Under the pieces are notes generated by a model. That model had not been told where the DNA came from. It was given only the letters and a program-made list of their open reading frames with translations, and did not search any database. Positions 32,371 to 41,586 of a stretch of 64,000 nt of DNA are shown piece by piece. Location: positions 4,321,001-4,385,000 of the forward strand of contig NZ_FNSY01000001.1 of assembly GCF_900105515.1 (NCBI RefSeq). The letters run 5' to 3'. The DNA is from Streptomyces sp. 2131.1 (GTDB lineage: Bacteria > Actinomycetota > Actinomycetes > Streptomycetales > Streptomycetaceae). The position numbers and the translations under genes are program-made. Numbering within the stretch: position 1 is the stretch's first letter; every line of letters starts with the position of its first letter.

Positions 32371-33837
32371 TCACGGGCACACCACCTGGTCCCCCTTCAC
32401 CGCCCCGAACCTCCCCGGGTCCGGTTCCTCCGCGTGGACGCGCTCGACCTTGTGGTAGTTCTCGCCCGCCGTCACCCGCATCGTCGGCCCCTGTCCCGGC
32501 ACCGCCCGCAGCTCCGCCCCCGGCAGCGCGGCCGCCAGTGATTTCGCGGACCGGTCCCAGCGCGGGTCGTACGTCACCAGGGTGTGCTTGAGGTCGTGCT
32601 GCGGTGCGGTGAGCGGGGCGCGGGTCGTGTCGAAGCCGGTGGCGTGCAGCGCGGCGTCGACGGTGGTGCCCAGGCCGTCCCGCGCGGTGCCGTTGTAGAC
32701 CTGGACGCGGATCTGCTTCGGCGGGACGTCGACCTTCTTCGCGGGGACCTTCTCGGCGGGCCGGGCGGTGGTGAGGGGTTTGTCCTCGCGCAGAGCGGTG
32801 AACAGCTGCTTCGACTTGACCGGGTCCCACTTGACCGTGGAGCCGATCCCCTTGACCTGGAAGGCGACATCGCCCATCGGCACCGAGGCGAACTCCGACG
32901 AGGAGGGCGAGAAGCCCCGCATCGCCTGGCCGAGGGAGAGCATCTGCTCCGTGTCGAAGCCCCGGTCGGCCCGTACCGACCGCAGCGTCGTCGATGCGAC
33001 CTCGCGGAACTTCACCGGGTTCAGCAGCACCCCGCTGCCCGTCGCCTGCTTGATCAGCGCGGCCATGAACTTCTGCTGGCGTTGCATCCGGCCCAGGTCG
33101 GCGGCCCCGTCGACGTGCCGGGAGCGTACGTACTGGAGGGCCTGGCCGCCGTCGAGCACATGGGTGCCGGCGGCGAGGTCGAGACCGGTGTACGAGTCCT
33201 TCAGCGGGCGGGCGGTGCAGATCTTCACCCCGCCGAGGGTGTCGACGGTGGTCATGAAGCTGGTGAAGTCGACCTCCAGATAGTGGTCGATCTTGACGCC
33301 GGTCATGTTCTCGACGGTGCTCACCGTGAGACCGGGGCCGCCCTCCGCGTACGCCGCGTTCAGTTTCACGGGGTGCGCCGCGTGCTCCTGGCCGGTCGTA
33401 CGGTCCCGGTGCGCGGGGATCTCCGCGTAGCTGTCGCGCGGCAGGCTGACGACGCTGGCGCGCTGCTCGTCGGCCGACAGGTGGACCAGCATGATCGTGT
33501 CCGTGCAGTGGCAGGGCTGCCCGCCGAGGCGGTACTTCCGCTTCTCGTCCTGGGTGATCCTGTCGCGGCCGTCGGTGCCGACCAGCAGCAGATTCGTGCC
33601 GCGCCCCCCGGCGGGCCGGTTCTTCATGTCCTTGAAGGGGTCGATGCGGTCGATCCCGCTCTCCAGGTTCGTCACGACCGCGTGCCCGATCCCGCCGGCC
33701 CCCAGCACGAGGACGGAGAGCCCGGTCGCCATCCGCATGCCCCAGCGCGGCCGCTCGTCCTGCTTTCGCCGCCGCCTGCGCCGCGGGGGCGCGGGGCGGG
33801 GCCGGGTCGTACGGGGGGAGCGGTGCGGCGTGGGCAC
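32371..33837 (-). CDS. LCP-family glycopolymer transferase (copy 2, LytR_C domain)
   Basis: A 488-residue LCP protein. The N-terminus has an Arg-rich run (residues 18-25), followed by one helix near 36-55. The LCP domain spans about 80-320 (LLLVGTDGRDRIT, DTIMLVHLSADEQRASVVSL, KLNAAYAEGGPG, RSRHVDGAADLGRMQRQQ). LytR_C follows at about 370-460 (IRVQVYNGTARDGLGTTVDA). The GTG at 33837 has GCGGAGG with eight-base spacing; earlier starts lack a site. The last residue but one is a Cys. The LytR_C domain is thought to bind wall or partners. Confidence 0.9.
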   Translation of the reverse strand: MPTPHRSPRTTRPRPAPPRRRRRRKQDERPRWGMRMATGLSVLVLGAGGIGHAVVTNLESGIDRIDPFKDMKNRPAGGRGTNLLLVGTDGRDRITQDEKRKYRLGGQPCHCTDTIMLVHLSADEQRASVVSLPRDSYAEIPAHRDRTTGQEHAAHPVKLNAAYAEGGPGLTVSTVENMTGVKIDHYLEVDFTSFMTTVDTLGGVKICTARPLKDSYTGLDLAAGTHVLDGGQALQYVRSRHVDGAADLGRMQRQQKFMAALIKQATGSGVLLNPVKFREVASTTLRSVRADRGFDTEQMLSLGQAMRGFSPSSSEFASVPMGDVAFQVKGIGSTVKWDPVKSKQLFTALREDKPLTTARPAEKVPAKKVDVPPKQIRVQVYNGTARDGLGTTVDAALHATGFDTTRAPLTAPQHDLKHTLVTYDPRWDRSAKSLAAALPGAELRAVPGQGPTMRVTAGENYHKVERVHAEEPDPGRFGAVKGDQVVCP

Positions 33838-34015
33838 GAGGGACACCTCCGCGGTGCGAGGGGGACCGTTCGCACGGTAGGCCCATACGATCGTCATCCC
33901 GGGAGGCCGCCCGGCGGCGCGCACCGCTGTCCCCCATTCGCGGTAACGTGGCGGCCGAATTCCGCCTGGTGGGGTACGAGCCCCCGGCGCCCCCGAGGAC
34001 CCACCCGAGGACCAC

Positions 34016-35047
34016 ATGTCTGCCGCGCAGCCTCCCGCCGTCTCCGTGATCATGCCGGTGCTCAACGAGGAGCGCCATCTCCGGAACTCCGTCCGCCACA
34101 TCCTGGAGCAGGAGTACGCGGGCGAGATGGAGGTCGTGATCGCGCTCGGCCCCTCCACGGACCGTACGGACGAGATCGCCGCCGAGCTGGTCGCGGAGGA
34201 CCCCCGGGTCCACACCGTTCCGAACCCCACCGGACGCACCCCCGCCGCCCTCAACGCGGCGATCGAGGCGTCCAGCCACCCGGTGGTCGTCCGCGTCGAC
34301 GGCCACGGCATGCTCTCGCCGGACTACATCGCGACCGCCGTCCGGCTCCTGGAGGAGACGGGCGCGCAGAACGTCGGCGGCATCATGCACGCCGAGGGCG
34401 AGAACGCCTGGGAGGACGCCGTCGCGGCGGCCATGACGTCGAAGATCGGCGTCGGCAACGCGGCCTTCCACACCGGCGGCCGGGCGGGCCCGGCCGAGAC
34501 CGTCTACCTGGGCGTCTTCCGCCGCGAGGCGCTGGAGAAGGCCGACGGGTACAACGTGGAGTTCATCCGCGCCCAGGACTGGGAGCTGAACTTCCGCATC
34601 CGCGAGGCCGGCGGGCTGATCTGGTTCTCGCCCGAGCTGCGCGTCCAGTACCGCCCGCGCCCCTCCGTCCGGGCGCTCGCCAAGCAGTACAAGGACTACG
34701 GCCGCTGGCGCCACGTCGTCGCCCGCTACCACGCCGGCTCCATCAACCTGCGCTACCTGGCGCCCCCGACCGCCGTCGTCGCCATCGCGGCCGGCCTCGT
34801 GGTGGGCGCGGCGGTCACGCCGTGGGCCCTGGTCGTTCCCGGCGGGTACCTCGCGGCGATCGTCGCGGGCTCCCTCCCGGCGGGCAAGGGGCTGTCGGCG
34901 AAGGCCCGCGCGCAGATCCCGGTCGCGCTGGCGACCATGCACATGTCCTGGGGCTACGGCTTCCTGACCAGCCCGCGCTCCCTGGCCAGGAAGGTCATCG
35001 CGAGCCGCCGCCCGGCGATCGCCGAGCCGGGCGCACCGGTGGCCTGA
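34016..35047 (+). CDS. family 2 glycosyltransferase (ExoA-like)
   Basis: A 343-residue GT2 enzyme. The fold starts with VSVIMPVLNEERHLRNSV. The nucleotide-sugar Asp is in VVVRVDGHGM (DxD-like DGH), the acceptor acid in IRAQDWELNFRIREAGG near 185-200 and the YRPRPSVRALAKQYKDYGRW helix follows. Two or three membrane segments close the protein, so the active site faces the cytoplasm. It resembles succinoglycan-type ExoA. GAGGA precedes the ATG. It diverges from LCP copy 2, so it may make the glycan that the LCP enzymes attach. Confidence 0.88.
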   Translation: MSAAQPPAVSVIMPVLNEERHLRNSVRHILEQEYAGEMEVVIALGPSTDRTDEIAAELVAEDPRVHTVPNPTGRTPAALNAAIEASSHPVVVRVDGHGMLSPDYIATAVRLLEETGAQNVGGIMHAEGENAWEDAVAAAMTSKIGVGNAAFHTGGRAGPAETVYLGVFRREALEKADGYNVEFIRAQDWELNFRIREAGGLIWFSPELRVQYRPRPSVRALAKQYKDYGRWRHVVARYHAGSINLRYLAPPTAVVAIAAGLVVGAAVTPWALVVPGGYLAAIVAGSLPAGKGLSAKARAQIPVALATMHMSWGYGFLTSPRSLARKVIASRRPAIAEPGAPVA

Positions 35048-35077
35048 CCCGGTCCTTCCACCTGGGGGTCGGACAGA

Positions 35078-35116
35078 CGAGAGGGGGCGCCCGGCCGGAC
35101 CGGGCGCCCCCTCTCG
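35078..35116. terminator. 17-bp-stem bidirectional terminator
   Basis: Bases 35078-35094 (CGAGAGGGGGCGCCCGG) pair perfectly with 35100-35116 around a five-base loop. It separates the convergent glycosyltransferase and LCP copy 3 genes. Confidence 0.9.
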
Positions 35117-35127
35117 CGTACCGCGTG

Positions 35128-36813
35128 TCAGCTCTTTCCGTCCCACCGGTAGACGGAGTAGATGTCCATGCACTGGTTCTTGTCCGCCGCGTTGATGTCG
35201 TCCGCGCCGTCCGGGAGGTCACCCGCCTCGGCCTTGGGGGCCTTGTACGCGGTGCCCTCGCGCCAGTCCGCACCGACGACGACGGTCAGCCCGCCCGCCT
35301 TCGGGTCGGCCTTGACCGAGGACGTCGGGAGCCCCAGAGCCTTGGCCACGGACAGCGCGTCCGACTTGCCCTGGTCCCCGTCCTCCTTCGCGTACCGCAC
35401 CACCGTGTCCTTGAGCGGCTCGGTGGTCCGCGCGGTGTCGGCCTCGGCGAAGCCCTTGCCGTGCAGGATGTCGGCGACCTCGCCCGCCCGCCCGTCCTTG
35501 GGCGCCTGGCCGACACCCGTACCGTTCACCACCGAGATGCCGAGGGTCGCCGGAGCGGCCGCGGGGGGCCCGGAGGGGGACGCGGAGGACGAGGGCTTCT
35601 TCTTCTCCTTGCCGTTCTTGTCGAACGCGACGTCCTTACGGAGCAGACTCCACAGGGCGTCCGCGGACTTGTCGATGGGAACGAGCTTGTTCCGGTCCTG
35701 CGACCACTCGGCCGTCGGCATCGTCGCCATGGTGATGCGTTCGATCGGCACGCTCTTGAGCTGCATCGACAGGTCGTACAGCTTTTTGACCGAACGGATC
35801 TCGTCGGACACCTGGAGGGCCTTCGTCGCCGTCTCCGCGAGACTCGTCAGCCGGCCCGCGTCCGACCAGAGGTTCTGCTTCTTCATCGTGCGCAGCATGG
35901 AGTTCATGTACATGTGCTGCGCCTTGGCGCGGTTCTGGTCATTGCCGAAGGCGTGCCGGGTACGCAGCCACTGGAGGGCCTGTTTGCCCTGCACCGTGTT
36001 CGTGCCCGCCGGCAGCTTGAGACCGGAGCCGCCGGGAACGAGGCGGGTGGGCTTGTCCCACACACCCGTCTTCACGCACACGTCGACCCCGCCGATCGCG
36101 TCCGCCATCGCCACCACGCCCGCGAAGTCGAGCATGATCCAGTGGTCGATGTAGACGCCGGTGAGCTTCTCCCAGGTGGTCAGCGTGCAGCCGGGACCAC
36201 CCCGCTGGAGGGACTCGTTGATCGGGCTGTTGTCCGTCGCGGGGTACTTCTGACCCGTCTTGGAGTCCGTGCACTCCGGGATGTGGAGGATCGTGTCGCG
36301 CGGAATGCTGACCAGTGAGGAGTTCTTCCGGTCCGCCGAGATGTGCAGCAGCATCTGGACGTCGGCCCGCGGCTTGTCCCCGACCGTGTCCCTGCTGCCG
36401 CCGAGCTTCACGTTCTCCGCGCTGTTGCGGCTGTCCGAGCCGAGCAGCAGGATGTTGAGCGGGCTGTTGCCCTCGGCATCCGGCGCGGCCTTCTTCACAC
36501 CGCTCTCGCCGCCGCTGCGAGCACTGCTGCGGATGTTGTTGTTGAGATGCCGGTAGTAGAGGTACCCGGCGGAGGCGGTGCCCAGGACGAGCACCGCCAT
36601 GGATATCGCTATCCACTTGAACACCCGGCGTTTCCGCGACTTCTTCGCGGCCCGTTTACGTGACTTGCCGCGCCGGTGGCTGCTCGCGCGGCCACCGCCG
36701 GCGTCACCCGGCTCAGCGCCATCCGGGCGCTCGCCGACACCCTCGTCCCCGCTCTGCCGGCGGGAGTGCGTGCGCGACCGCGTCCCCTCCCCGGGCGTGC
36801 TGCTCCGTCCCAC
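35128..36813 (-). CDS. LCP-family glycopolymer transferase (copy 3, LytR_C domain)
   Basis: A 561-residue LCP protein with a highly basic cytosolic tail (KSRKRAAKKSRKRR near 50-63), a helix at about 66-86 and the LCP domain from about 115 to 345. Landmarks are ILLLGSDSRNSAENV, RADVQMLLHISADRKNSSLV, RTRHAFGNDQNRAKAQH and the Cys pair in IPECT and GPGC. A Ser/Pro linker leads to LytR_C (LGISVVNGTGVGQAPKDGR). The GTG at 36813 has AGGGGGG upstream; a TTG at 36834 is the alternative. It ends in a tail with one Cys. It is the last of three consecutive leftward LCP genes. Confidence 0.9.
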   Translation of the reverse strand: MGRSSTPGEGTRSRTHSRRQSGDEGVGERPDGAEPGDAGGGRASSHRRGKSRKRAAKKSRKRRVFKWIAISMAVLVLGTASAGYLYYRHLNNNIRSSARSGGESGVKKAAPDAEGNSPLNILLLGSDSRNSAENVKLGGSRDTVGDKPRADVQMLLHISADRKNSSLVSIPRDTILHIPECTDSKTGQKYPATDNSPINESLQRGGPGCTLTTWEKLTGVYIDHWIMLDFAGVVAMADAIGGVDVCVKTGVWDKPTRLVPGGSGLKLPAGTNTVQGKQALQWLRTRHAFGNDQNRAKAQHMYMNSMLRTMKKQNLWSDAGRLTSLAETATKALQVSDEIRSVKKLYDLSMQLKSVPIERITMATMPTAEWSQDRNKLVPIDKSADALWSLLRKDVAFDKNGKEKKKPSSSASPSGPPAAAPATLGISVVNGTGVGQAPKDGRAGEVADILHGKGFAEADTARTTEPLKDTVVRYAKEDGDQGKSDALSVAKALGLPTSSVKADPKAGGLTVVVGADWREGTAYKAPKAEAGDLPDGADDINAADKNQCMDIYSVYRWDGKS

Positions 36814-36859
36814 CGGGACCCCCCTGCTGTTCAAACTCGTGCGGTGTGGTGACGCGGCG

Positions 36860-38605
36860 TCACTTGGAGCACCCCGCCGACTCGGCGCTGGACTTCGGAA
36901 TGTCGATCTTCTTCGGTCCGGTGATCGGCGTCCCCGCCGCCTTGAAGTCCTTGCCCAGCGTCAGCACCATCGCCTGAAGCCCCTCGGCGTCGGTGGTGCC
37001 CGGCTTCATCGCGGAGCCGGGCAGCCCCATCATCTCGGCGAGGGCGCGGGCCTGGTCCGCCTGGTTCGGGGCGTACTCCAGCGTCGTCTTGGCGATCTTC
37101 TCCGGCGCGTTGGCCTTGTTCGTGGACTTCAGGACGCCCTTGGTGTTCTGCAGCCAGGTGACCGTCTGCTGGGCACCGCCGGCGACCTCGCCGCCGTTGT
37201 ACACATCGACCCGGACGTCGGCCGCGGCCGCCTTGGTTCCCTTGAGGAGCGCGTCCTGCTTGCTCTTGGCCTTCTTCTTCTGCGCGGCCACCTCGGTCAG
37301 TGAGGTGTCGTCGCGCAGCATCGAGAACAGCTGCTCCGCCTGCGTCGGGTGCGGGACGACCGTGACGGGCGTGGGCTCGTCGGGGTTGTCTATCACCGGC
37401 ATCGTGACGAACGTGATGTTCTTCGTGTCCGTCTTGGTGATCTCCTTGGCGAGCGAGCTGAGCTTCTTCACGTCGCCGATCGGCTTGTCGACCGTCAGGG
37501 CCTTCGTCGCCGCGTCCGCCACCTTGAACAGCTTGGTCGGGCTGGTCAGTGTGTCGTCCGACTTGGCCTGCTTGATCATCGAGCCCATGAACTGCTGCTG
37601 GCCCTTGATCCGGTCGAGGTCGCTCTCGTTGGAGTACGCGTGCCGCGTCCGTACGAACGCCAGCGCGTCCTCGCCGCTGACCTTGTTCGGCCCCGCCGGC
37701 AGGTTGAGGTGGGACTTCGGGTCGTCGATGGCGTGGTCGAGGCAGATGTTGACGCCGCCGACCGCCGTGGACAGGGTCTTCACCGCGTTGAAGTCGACCA
37801 TCATGAAGTGGTCGACCTTCACGCCGGTCAGCTCCTCGACCGTCTTCATCGTGCAGCCGGGGTCGCGGCCGCTCTCGCCGAGGCTCCTGTTGAACCGGAC
37901 GTGCTGCGTACCCGGGATGGTCTTCTCGGAGCCGTCCTCCTGCACGGCGGTGCACTCCGGGATGTCGGTGATGAGGTCGCGCGGGATGCTCATCGCCGTG
38001 GCGTTGGTGCGGTCCTCGGAGACGTGGAACAGGATGTTCGTGTCCGCGTGGCCGACGCTGCCCTTGTCGCCGTATCCCTCGTTGCCCTTACCGGTCCGCT
38101 TGTCCGTACCGATGATCAATATGTTGATCGGGGCGTTGGCGGTGACGACGTCCTTGTTGCCGGCGTCGCCGATGTCCACCGTGTTGATGTTGCCGTTGAG
38201 GCGCTGGTACAGCCAGTAGCCACCCGCCGAGAGGCCGACGAGCACGAAGGCCATCGTGCCGCCCGTCCACAACAGCGCTTTCTTCTTCCGCGACTTGGGG
38301 GCCTTGCGCTTGCGGCGTCCCGGGCCGCCGTCGCCGGGGGCGGGGCGCTCCTGGCCGCGCGGCGCGTTCGCCGCCCGGCGCCCGCCCTGGCGCGGCACCT
38401 CGGCGCTGCGGCGGGGGGAGCCGTCCGAGGTGGCGCGGCGGGGTGCGTCCGAGGGACCGCGCTGCGCCGGAGGGACCGAGGACCGGGGGGTGTGCCCTCC
38501 GGAGTGGTTCAGTCGCAGTTCGTAATCGCCGGTGTCCGGGTTGAGAACCCACTGGTCTGCGGGATCATCCATGTTGTCCGCCCGCCCACGGCTTTGCGCA
38601 TCCAC
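36860..38605 (-). CDS. LCP-family glycopolymer transferase (copy 4, LytR_C domain)
   Basis: A 581-residue LCP protein. A conserved opening, PADQWVLNPDTGDYELRL (residues 15-32), looks like a short protein-binding motif. A basic stretch and a helix (110-130) precede the LCP domain (about 155-400): INILIIGTDKRTGKGNEGYG, TNILFHVSEDRTNATAMSI, RTRHAYSNESDLDRIKGQQQ, and disulfide candidates in IPECT and DPGC. LytR_C begins near 475 (VRVDVYNGGEVAGGAQ). The GTG at 38605 gives VDAQSRG; an inner ATG 33 bases on is possible. It lies 46 bp upstream of copy 3, so the two are probably one operon. Confidence 0.9.
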   Translation of the reverse strand: MDAQSRGRADNMDDPADQWVLNPDTGDYELRLNHSGGHTPRSSVPPAQRGPSDAPRRATSDGSPRRSAEVPRQGGRRAANAPRGQERPAPGDGGPGRRKRKAPKSRKKKALLWTGGTMAFVLVGLSAGGYWLYQRLNGNINTVDIGDAGNKDVVTANAPINILIIGTDKRTGKGNEGYGDKGSVGHADTNILFHVSEDRTNATAMSIPRDLITDIPECTAVQEDGSEKTIPGTQHVRFNRSLGESGRDPGCTMKTVEELTGVKVDHFMMVDFNAVKTLSTAVGGVNICLDHAIDDPKSHLNLPAGPNKVSGEDALAFVRTRHAYSNESDLDRIKGQQQFMGSMIKQAKSDDTLTSPTKLFKVADAATKALTVDKPIGDVKKLSSLAKEITKTDTKNITFVTMPVIDNPDEPTPVTVVPHPTQAEQLFSMLRDDTSLTEVAAQKKKAKSKQDALLKGTKAAAADVRVDVYNGGEVAGGAQQTVTWLQNTKGVLKSTNKANAPEKIAKTTLEYAPNQADQARALAEMMGLPGSAMKPGTTDAEGLQAMVLTLGKDFKAAGTPITGPKKIDIPKSSAESAGCSK

Positions 38606-38828
38606 GGTTGCTCGAGTCCTCCGTCGGTGCCACGCGAGGCGCCTCCCCCGAAAAGGCGCTCAGTCTTGCTCTCCAGAAGTGCGCGGCCGGACGGCCGGAA
38701 GCACCGGATCGCGTCACACTATCCGTCCCATTCGGCGTCCAGCGACGCGCGTGACGCATTCCACGGCCCTTACAACTGGGCATTCTTCCCATTGCGCGCG
38801 GAATGTTGGTCTCTGTTTGGCCATTGCT

Positions 38829-40196
38829 TTACTGCTTGCACAGGTCGGTCGCGGCATTGTTCCCCGAATACGTGGGTGTGGGAGACGGCCCCGACGCGTC
38901 GGCCGCGTCCGGGTTCCCGTCATCGCTCTTGTCGTCGTCCTTCAGCTTGTCGGCGGGCACCACGGCGACCGGCTTGTCGTCGCGCAGCTGCTTGAACAGC
39001 TTGTCCGCGTCGGGCTGCACCAGTTCGTCCCGGTTCCGGTTCAGGTGGTACGGCTGCCGGGGGACGGTCAGGAACTGGACCTTCTCGGTGGGGACGTCCC
39101 GCATGCCCCGCACCAGGTCGTACAGGTCCTTCAGGCTGTCGAGGCCCGGATCGGTGGTGAGCGCCTTCGTGGCCGCGTCCAGCACCGGGTAGAGCCGCGT
39201 CGGGTTGAGCAGGACACCGTTGCTCTGCACCTTGTTGACGAGCGCGCCCAGGAACTGCTGCTGGCGGTCCATCCGGTCGGTGTCGCTGCCGTTGCCGAGC
39301 GACTTGCGCGCCCGTACGTAGCCGAGAGCCTGCTCGCCGTTGAGCTTGTGGCGGCCCGCCCCGAGCTTGAGGTGGGCGTCCTTGTCGTCGACCGGCTCCT
39401 TGAGGCAGATCTCGACCCCGTGCACCGCGTCGACCATGTCCTTGAAGCCGTTGAAGTCGACGACCATGTGGTGGTCGATGCGGATGCCCGTCATCTTCTC
39501 GACGGTCCGGATGGTGCAGGCGGTCCCGCCCATCTCGAACGCCCAGTTGAACTGCGCGAACTGGGCCCTGGTGGCGGTCTTGTCCGCCTTGTGGCAGACC
39601 GGGATGTTCACCATCAGGTCGCGCGGGATCGACATGGCGGTGGCGCTCTTCCGGTTCGCCGCCAGGTGCAGCAGGATCGTCGTGTCCGAGCGCTGTGAGC
39701 CGCCGTCGTCGCGGCCGTACTTGCGGTTGTCGCCGGCCCGGCTGTCCGAGCCGATGAGCAGGATGTTCTCCGCGTCGTGGACGACGGAGACCGGCCGCTC
39801 CTTCTCGTACGCCTTCAGCTCCGCCGCCGCCGAGGTGTCCGTCCGGATGTTGCCGTCGAGCTTCTTGTACAGCCACCAGCCGACGCCCGCCGCGACGAGC
39901 ACGAGGAAGGAGACCCCGAGCGCCGTCCAGCGCAGCCAGTGCCGCTTCCGCTTGACGGTGATGTCGACGGCGGCGCCCCCGCCCTCGTTCTCCGGGTTGG
40001 GACCGGGGCCACTGCCCGATCCGCTACGGGTCTCCCCGCCGGGGGTGGACGTCTCGGAGGGCTTGCTGTCCTCGCCGGGCGGCGGTGCGTCGTCCCCCGC
40101 GGCGGGCGGCGGAGCGTCCGGCGTCCGGTCCTCGCCCGCGGCCGAGTCGTCGGGGTCGCCCGGAGTGCCGGCGCTTTCGGTCACGTCTGCGTCCAT
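38829..40196 (-). CDS. LCP-family glycopolymer transferase (copy 5)
   Basis: A 455-residue LCP protein. The cytosolic part (residues 1-85) is acidic and Pro/Ser/Gly-rich. A helix spans 88-109, and the LCP domain runs from about 140 to 385 (NILLIGSDSRAGDNRKYG, DTTILLHLAANRKSATAMSI, RARKSLGNGSDTDRMDRQQQ). No LytR_C follows, only a Ser/Pro/Asp tail ending in CKQ. The gap to copy 4 downstream is 223 bp and AT-richer than its surroundings, so copy 4 probably has its own promoter. Confidence 0.9.
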   Translation of the reverse strand: MDADVTESAGTPGDPDDSAAGEDRTPDAPPPAAGDDAPPPGEDSKPSETSTPGGETRSGSGSGPGPNPENEGGGAAVDITVKRKRHWLRWTALGVSFLVLVAAGVGWWLYKKLDGNIRTDTSAAAELKAYEKERPVSVVHDAENILLIGSDSRAGDNRKYGRDDGGSQRSDTTILLHLAANRKSATAMSIPRDLMVNIPVCHKADKTATRAQFAQFNWAFEMGGTACTIRTVEKMTGIRIDHHMVVDFNGFKDMVDAVHGVEICLKEPVDDKDAHLKLGAGRHKLNGEQALGYVRARKSLGNGSDTDRMDRQQQFLGALVNKVQSNGVLLNPTRLYPVLDAATKALTTDPGLDSLKDLYDLVRGMRDVPTEKVQFLTVPRQPYHLNRNRDELVQPDADKLFKQLRDDKPVAVVPADKLKDDDKSDDGNPDAADASGPSPTPTYSGNNAATDLCKQ

Positions 40197-40405
40197 CCTT
40201 CACGTTCGGCGGCGCGCTGGGCCGCCGGTCGCAGAAGTAGACGGCTGAACCTCACGCTTGGTTGTGCCTGGGGGAGACCTCTGGTGGTCCGTACCGCCGA
40301 TCATGTACCGGAGTTGAGCGCCGATGCGGGGGACTCGGCCCACGATGGGCCGGACGGGTGCCCCTCGGGCCTCTTGTCACACCGGTCCCGCGGGACGCCC
40401 CTCCG

Positions 40406-41155
40406 TCACACCGTCAGCGTGACCCGCTCGCTCTCCACCCGCTGCGCCAGCACGTCTGCGCCCACCCGGTCGAGGTGGCGGCACAGGACCACGGAGCCCC
40501 CGGTCGCGAGGGGTGCGTAGAGCCCGGCGGCGAGCCCGTCCCAGGTGTCGTACGAACGCCCCGTCAGCAGCCGCGAACCGGCGGACAGGCCCAGCGCCGC
40601 TCCGTCCTCGCGGGCCCGCGCCACCAGCTCGGCCGCAGTGAACGAGGCCCCGCCCACCGTCAGCGCCGGCGCGTCCGGGTCCACCGGGGCGAACGGTGCG
40701 AACCGGTCGCCCTGGCCCGGCACCTCCACCGCGTAGTCCGCGAACCCCTCGGGCGTCTGCGGGAACCGCCCGCCCAGCGGACGCAGCGCCAGGGCGATCC
40801 GCTCGCCCGGGCAGGCCCGCGCCGCGTCCAGCGTGTCCGGCCCCGAGACGACGAGATCGGCGGCTGCCGGGTCGCCCTGCACCTCGGCCACCACGCCCAC
40901 GGAGGCGCAGGCGAGCAGCCAGACCGCGGACTGCCAGTGCGCGGGGAGCAGCAGCGCGAGCCGGTCGCCGGGCTCGGCGGCCAGGTCCCCCTGGAGCAGG
41001 TTGGCGGTCTTGGCCACCCAATTGGCGAAGGTGGCCACCGACAGTTCGACGCGCTCCGAGGTGGCGTCGTCGTAGAAGGTGACCAGGGGGCGGGCCGGGT
41101 CCGCGGCGAGCGCGGAACGCAGCAGGTCGGCAGGGGTGCGGTCGCTGGCGTTCAT
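40406..41155 (-). CDS. TIGR03089 family protein (AMP-ligase-like N-domain)
   Basis: A 249-residue protein that resembles the N-terminal domain of acyl-CoA synthetases (PARPLVTFYDDATSERVELS, LLPAHWQSAVWLLACASVG, YAPLATGGSVVLCRHLDR). It lacks the ATP/AMP P-loop and the C-terminal lid, so it is unlikely to adenylate. Members of this actinobacterial family usually lie near LCP and mannose-nucleotide genes, as here. It could bind an acyl or lipid intermediate of glycopolymer export, but the role is unknown. No strong ribosome site precedes the ATG at 41155. Confidence 0.82.
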   Translation of the reverse strand: MNASDRTPADLLRSALAADPARPLVTFYDDATSERVELSVATFANWVAKTANLLQGDLAAEPGDRLALLLPAHWQSAVWLLACASVGVVAEVQGDPAAADLVVSGPDTLDAARACPGERIALALRPLGGRFPQTPEGFADYAVEVPGQGDRFAPFAPVDPDAPALTVGGASFTAAELVARAREDGAALGLSAGSRLLTGRSYDTWDGLAAGLYAPLATGGSVVLCRHLDRVGADVLAQRVESERVTLTV

Positions 41156-41281
41156 GGGCGGAAGCGTACGCGGCCGGGCCGGACGCGGTAGCTGCCGCGT
41201 ACACCGGTCCGGCAGACGGGCCGTCAGCTGCCGGGGACCGTCCGGGTGGCCGGAGTTGTCCGGGTGTGTCAGGAGACGTAT

Positions 41282-41476
41282 GTGTCCGGCATCGATCCGA
41301 AGGGCAAGGTGCGCCTGGTCTCGACCGGCGGCGGCGCGTACAAGAAGGGCAGGAGGGTCGAAATGAACGTCATCTCGGGTCACCGCGACGGATTCGCAAC
41401 CGATCGCCCGGGAGCGCGTCTCTACAAGAAGCTCGGGACCGCCCGCGCCACGGCGGCCCGTCTGCAGGGGCGCTGA
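41282..41476 (+). CDS. small hypothetical protein
   Basis: A 64-residue basic protein (from GTG 41282) with high third-position GC, which supports coding. AGGAGA lies five bases before the GTG. An equally good site, GGAGGG, precedes an inner ATG at 41363 that would give a 37-residue form. The C-terminus GARLYKKLGTARATAARLQG is amphipathic and basic. There is no recognised domain. It sits between the divergent TIGR03089 gene and the nucleotidyltransferase. Confidence 0.5.
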   Translation: MSGIDPKGKVRLVSTGGGAYKKGRRVEMNVISGHRDGFATDRPGARLYKKLGTARATAARLQGR

Positions 41477-41586
41477 CACCCGCGGCACACCTGCTGCGGA
41501 CCGCTGGCCAAGGGTCGTCCCCGGGCTCTGCATACACTGGCCAGCCGTAACGAGGCCCGGCCCCAGCAGGAAGCGAAGACAGTGCT

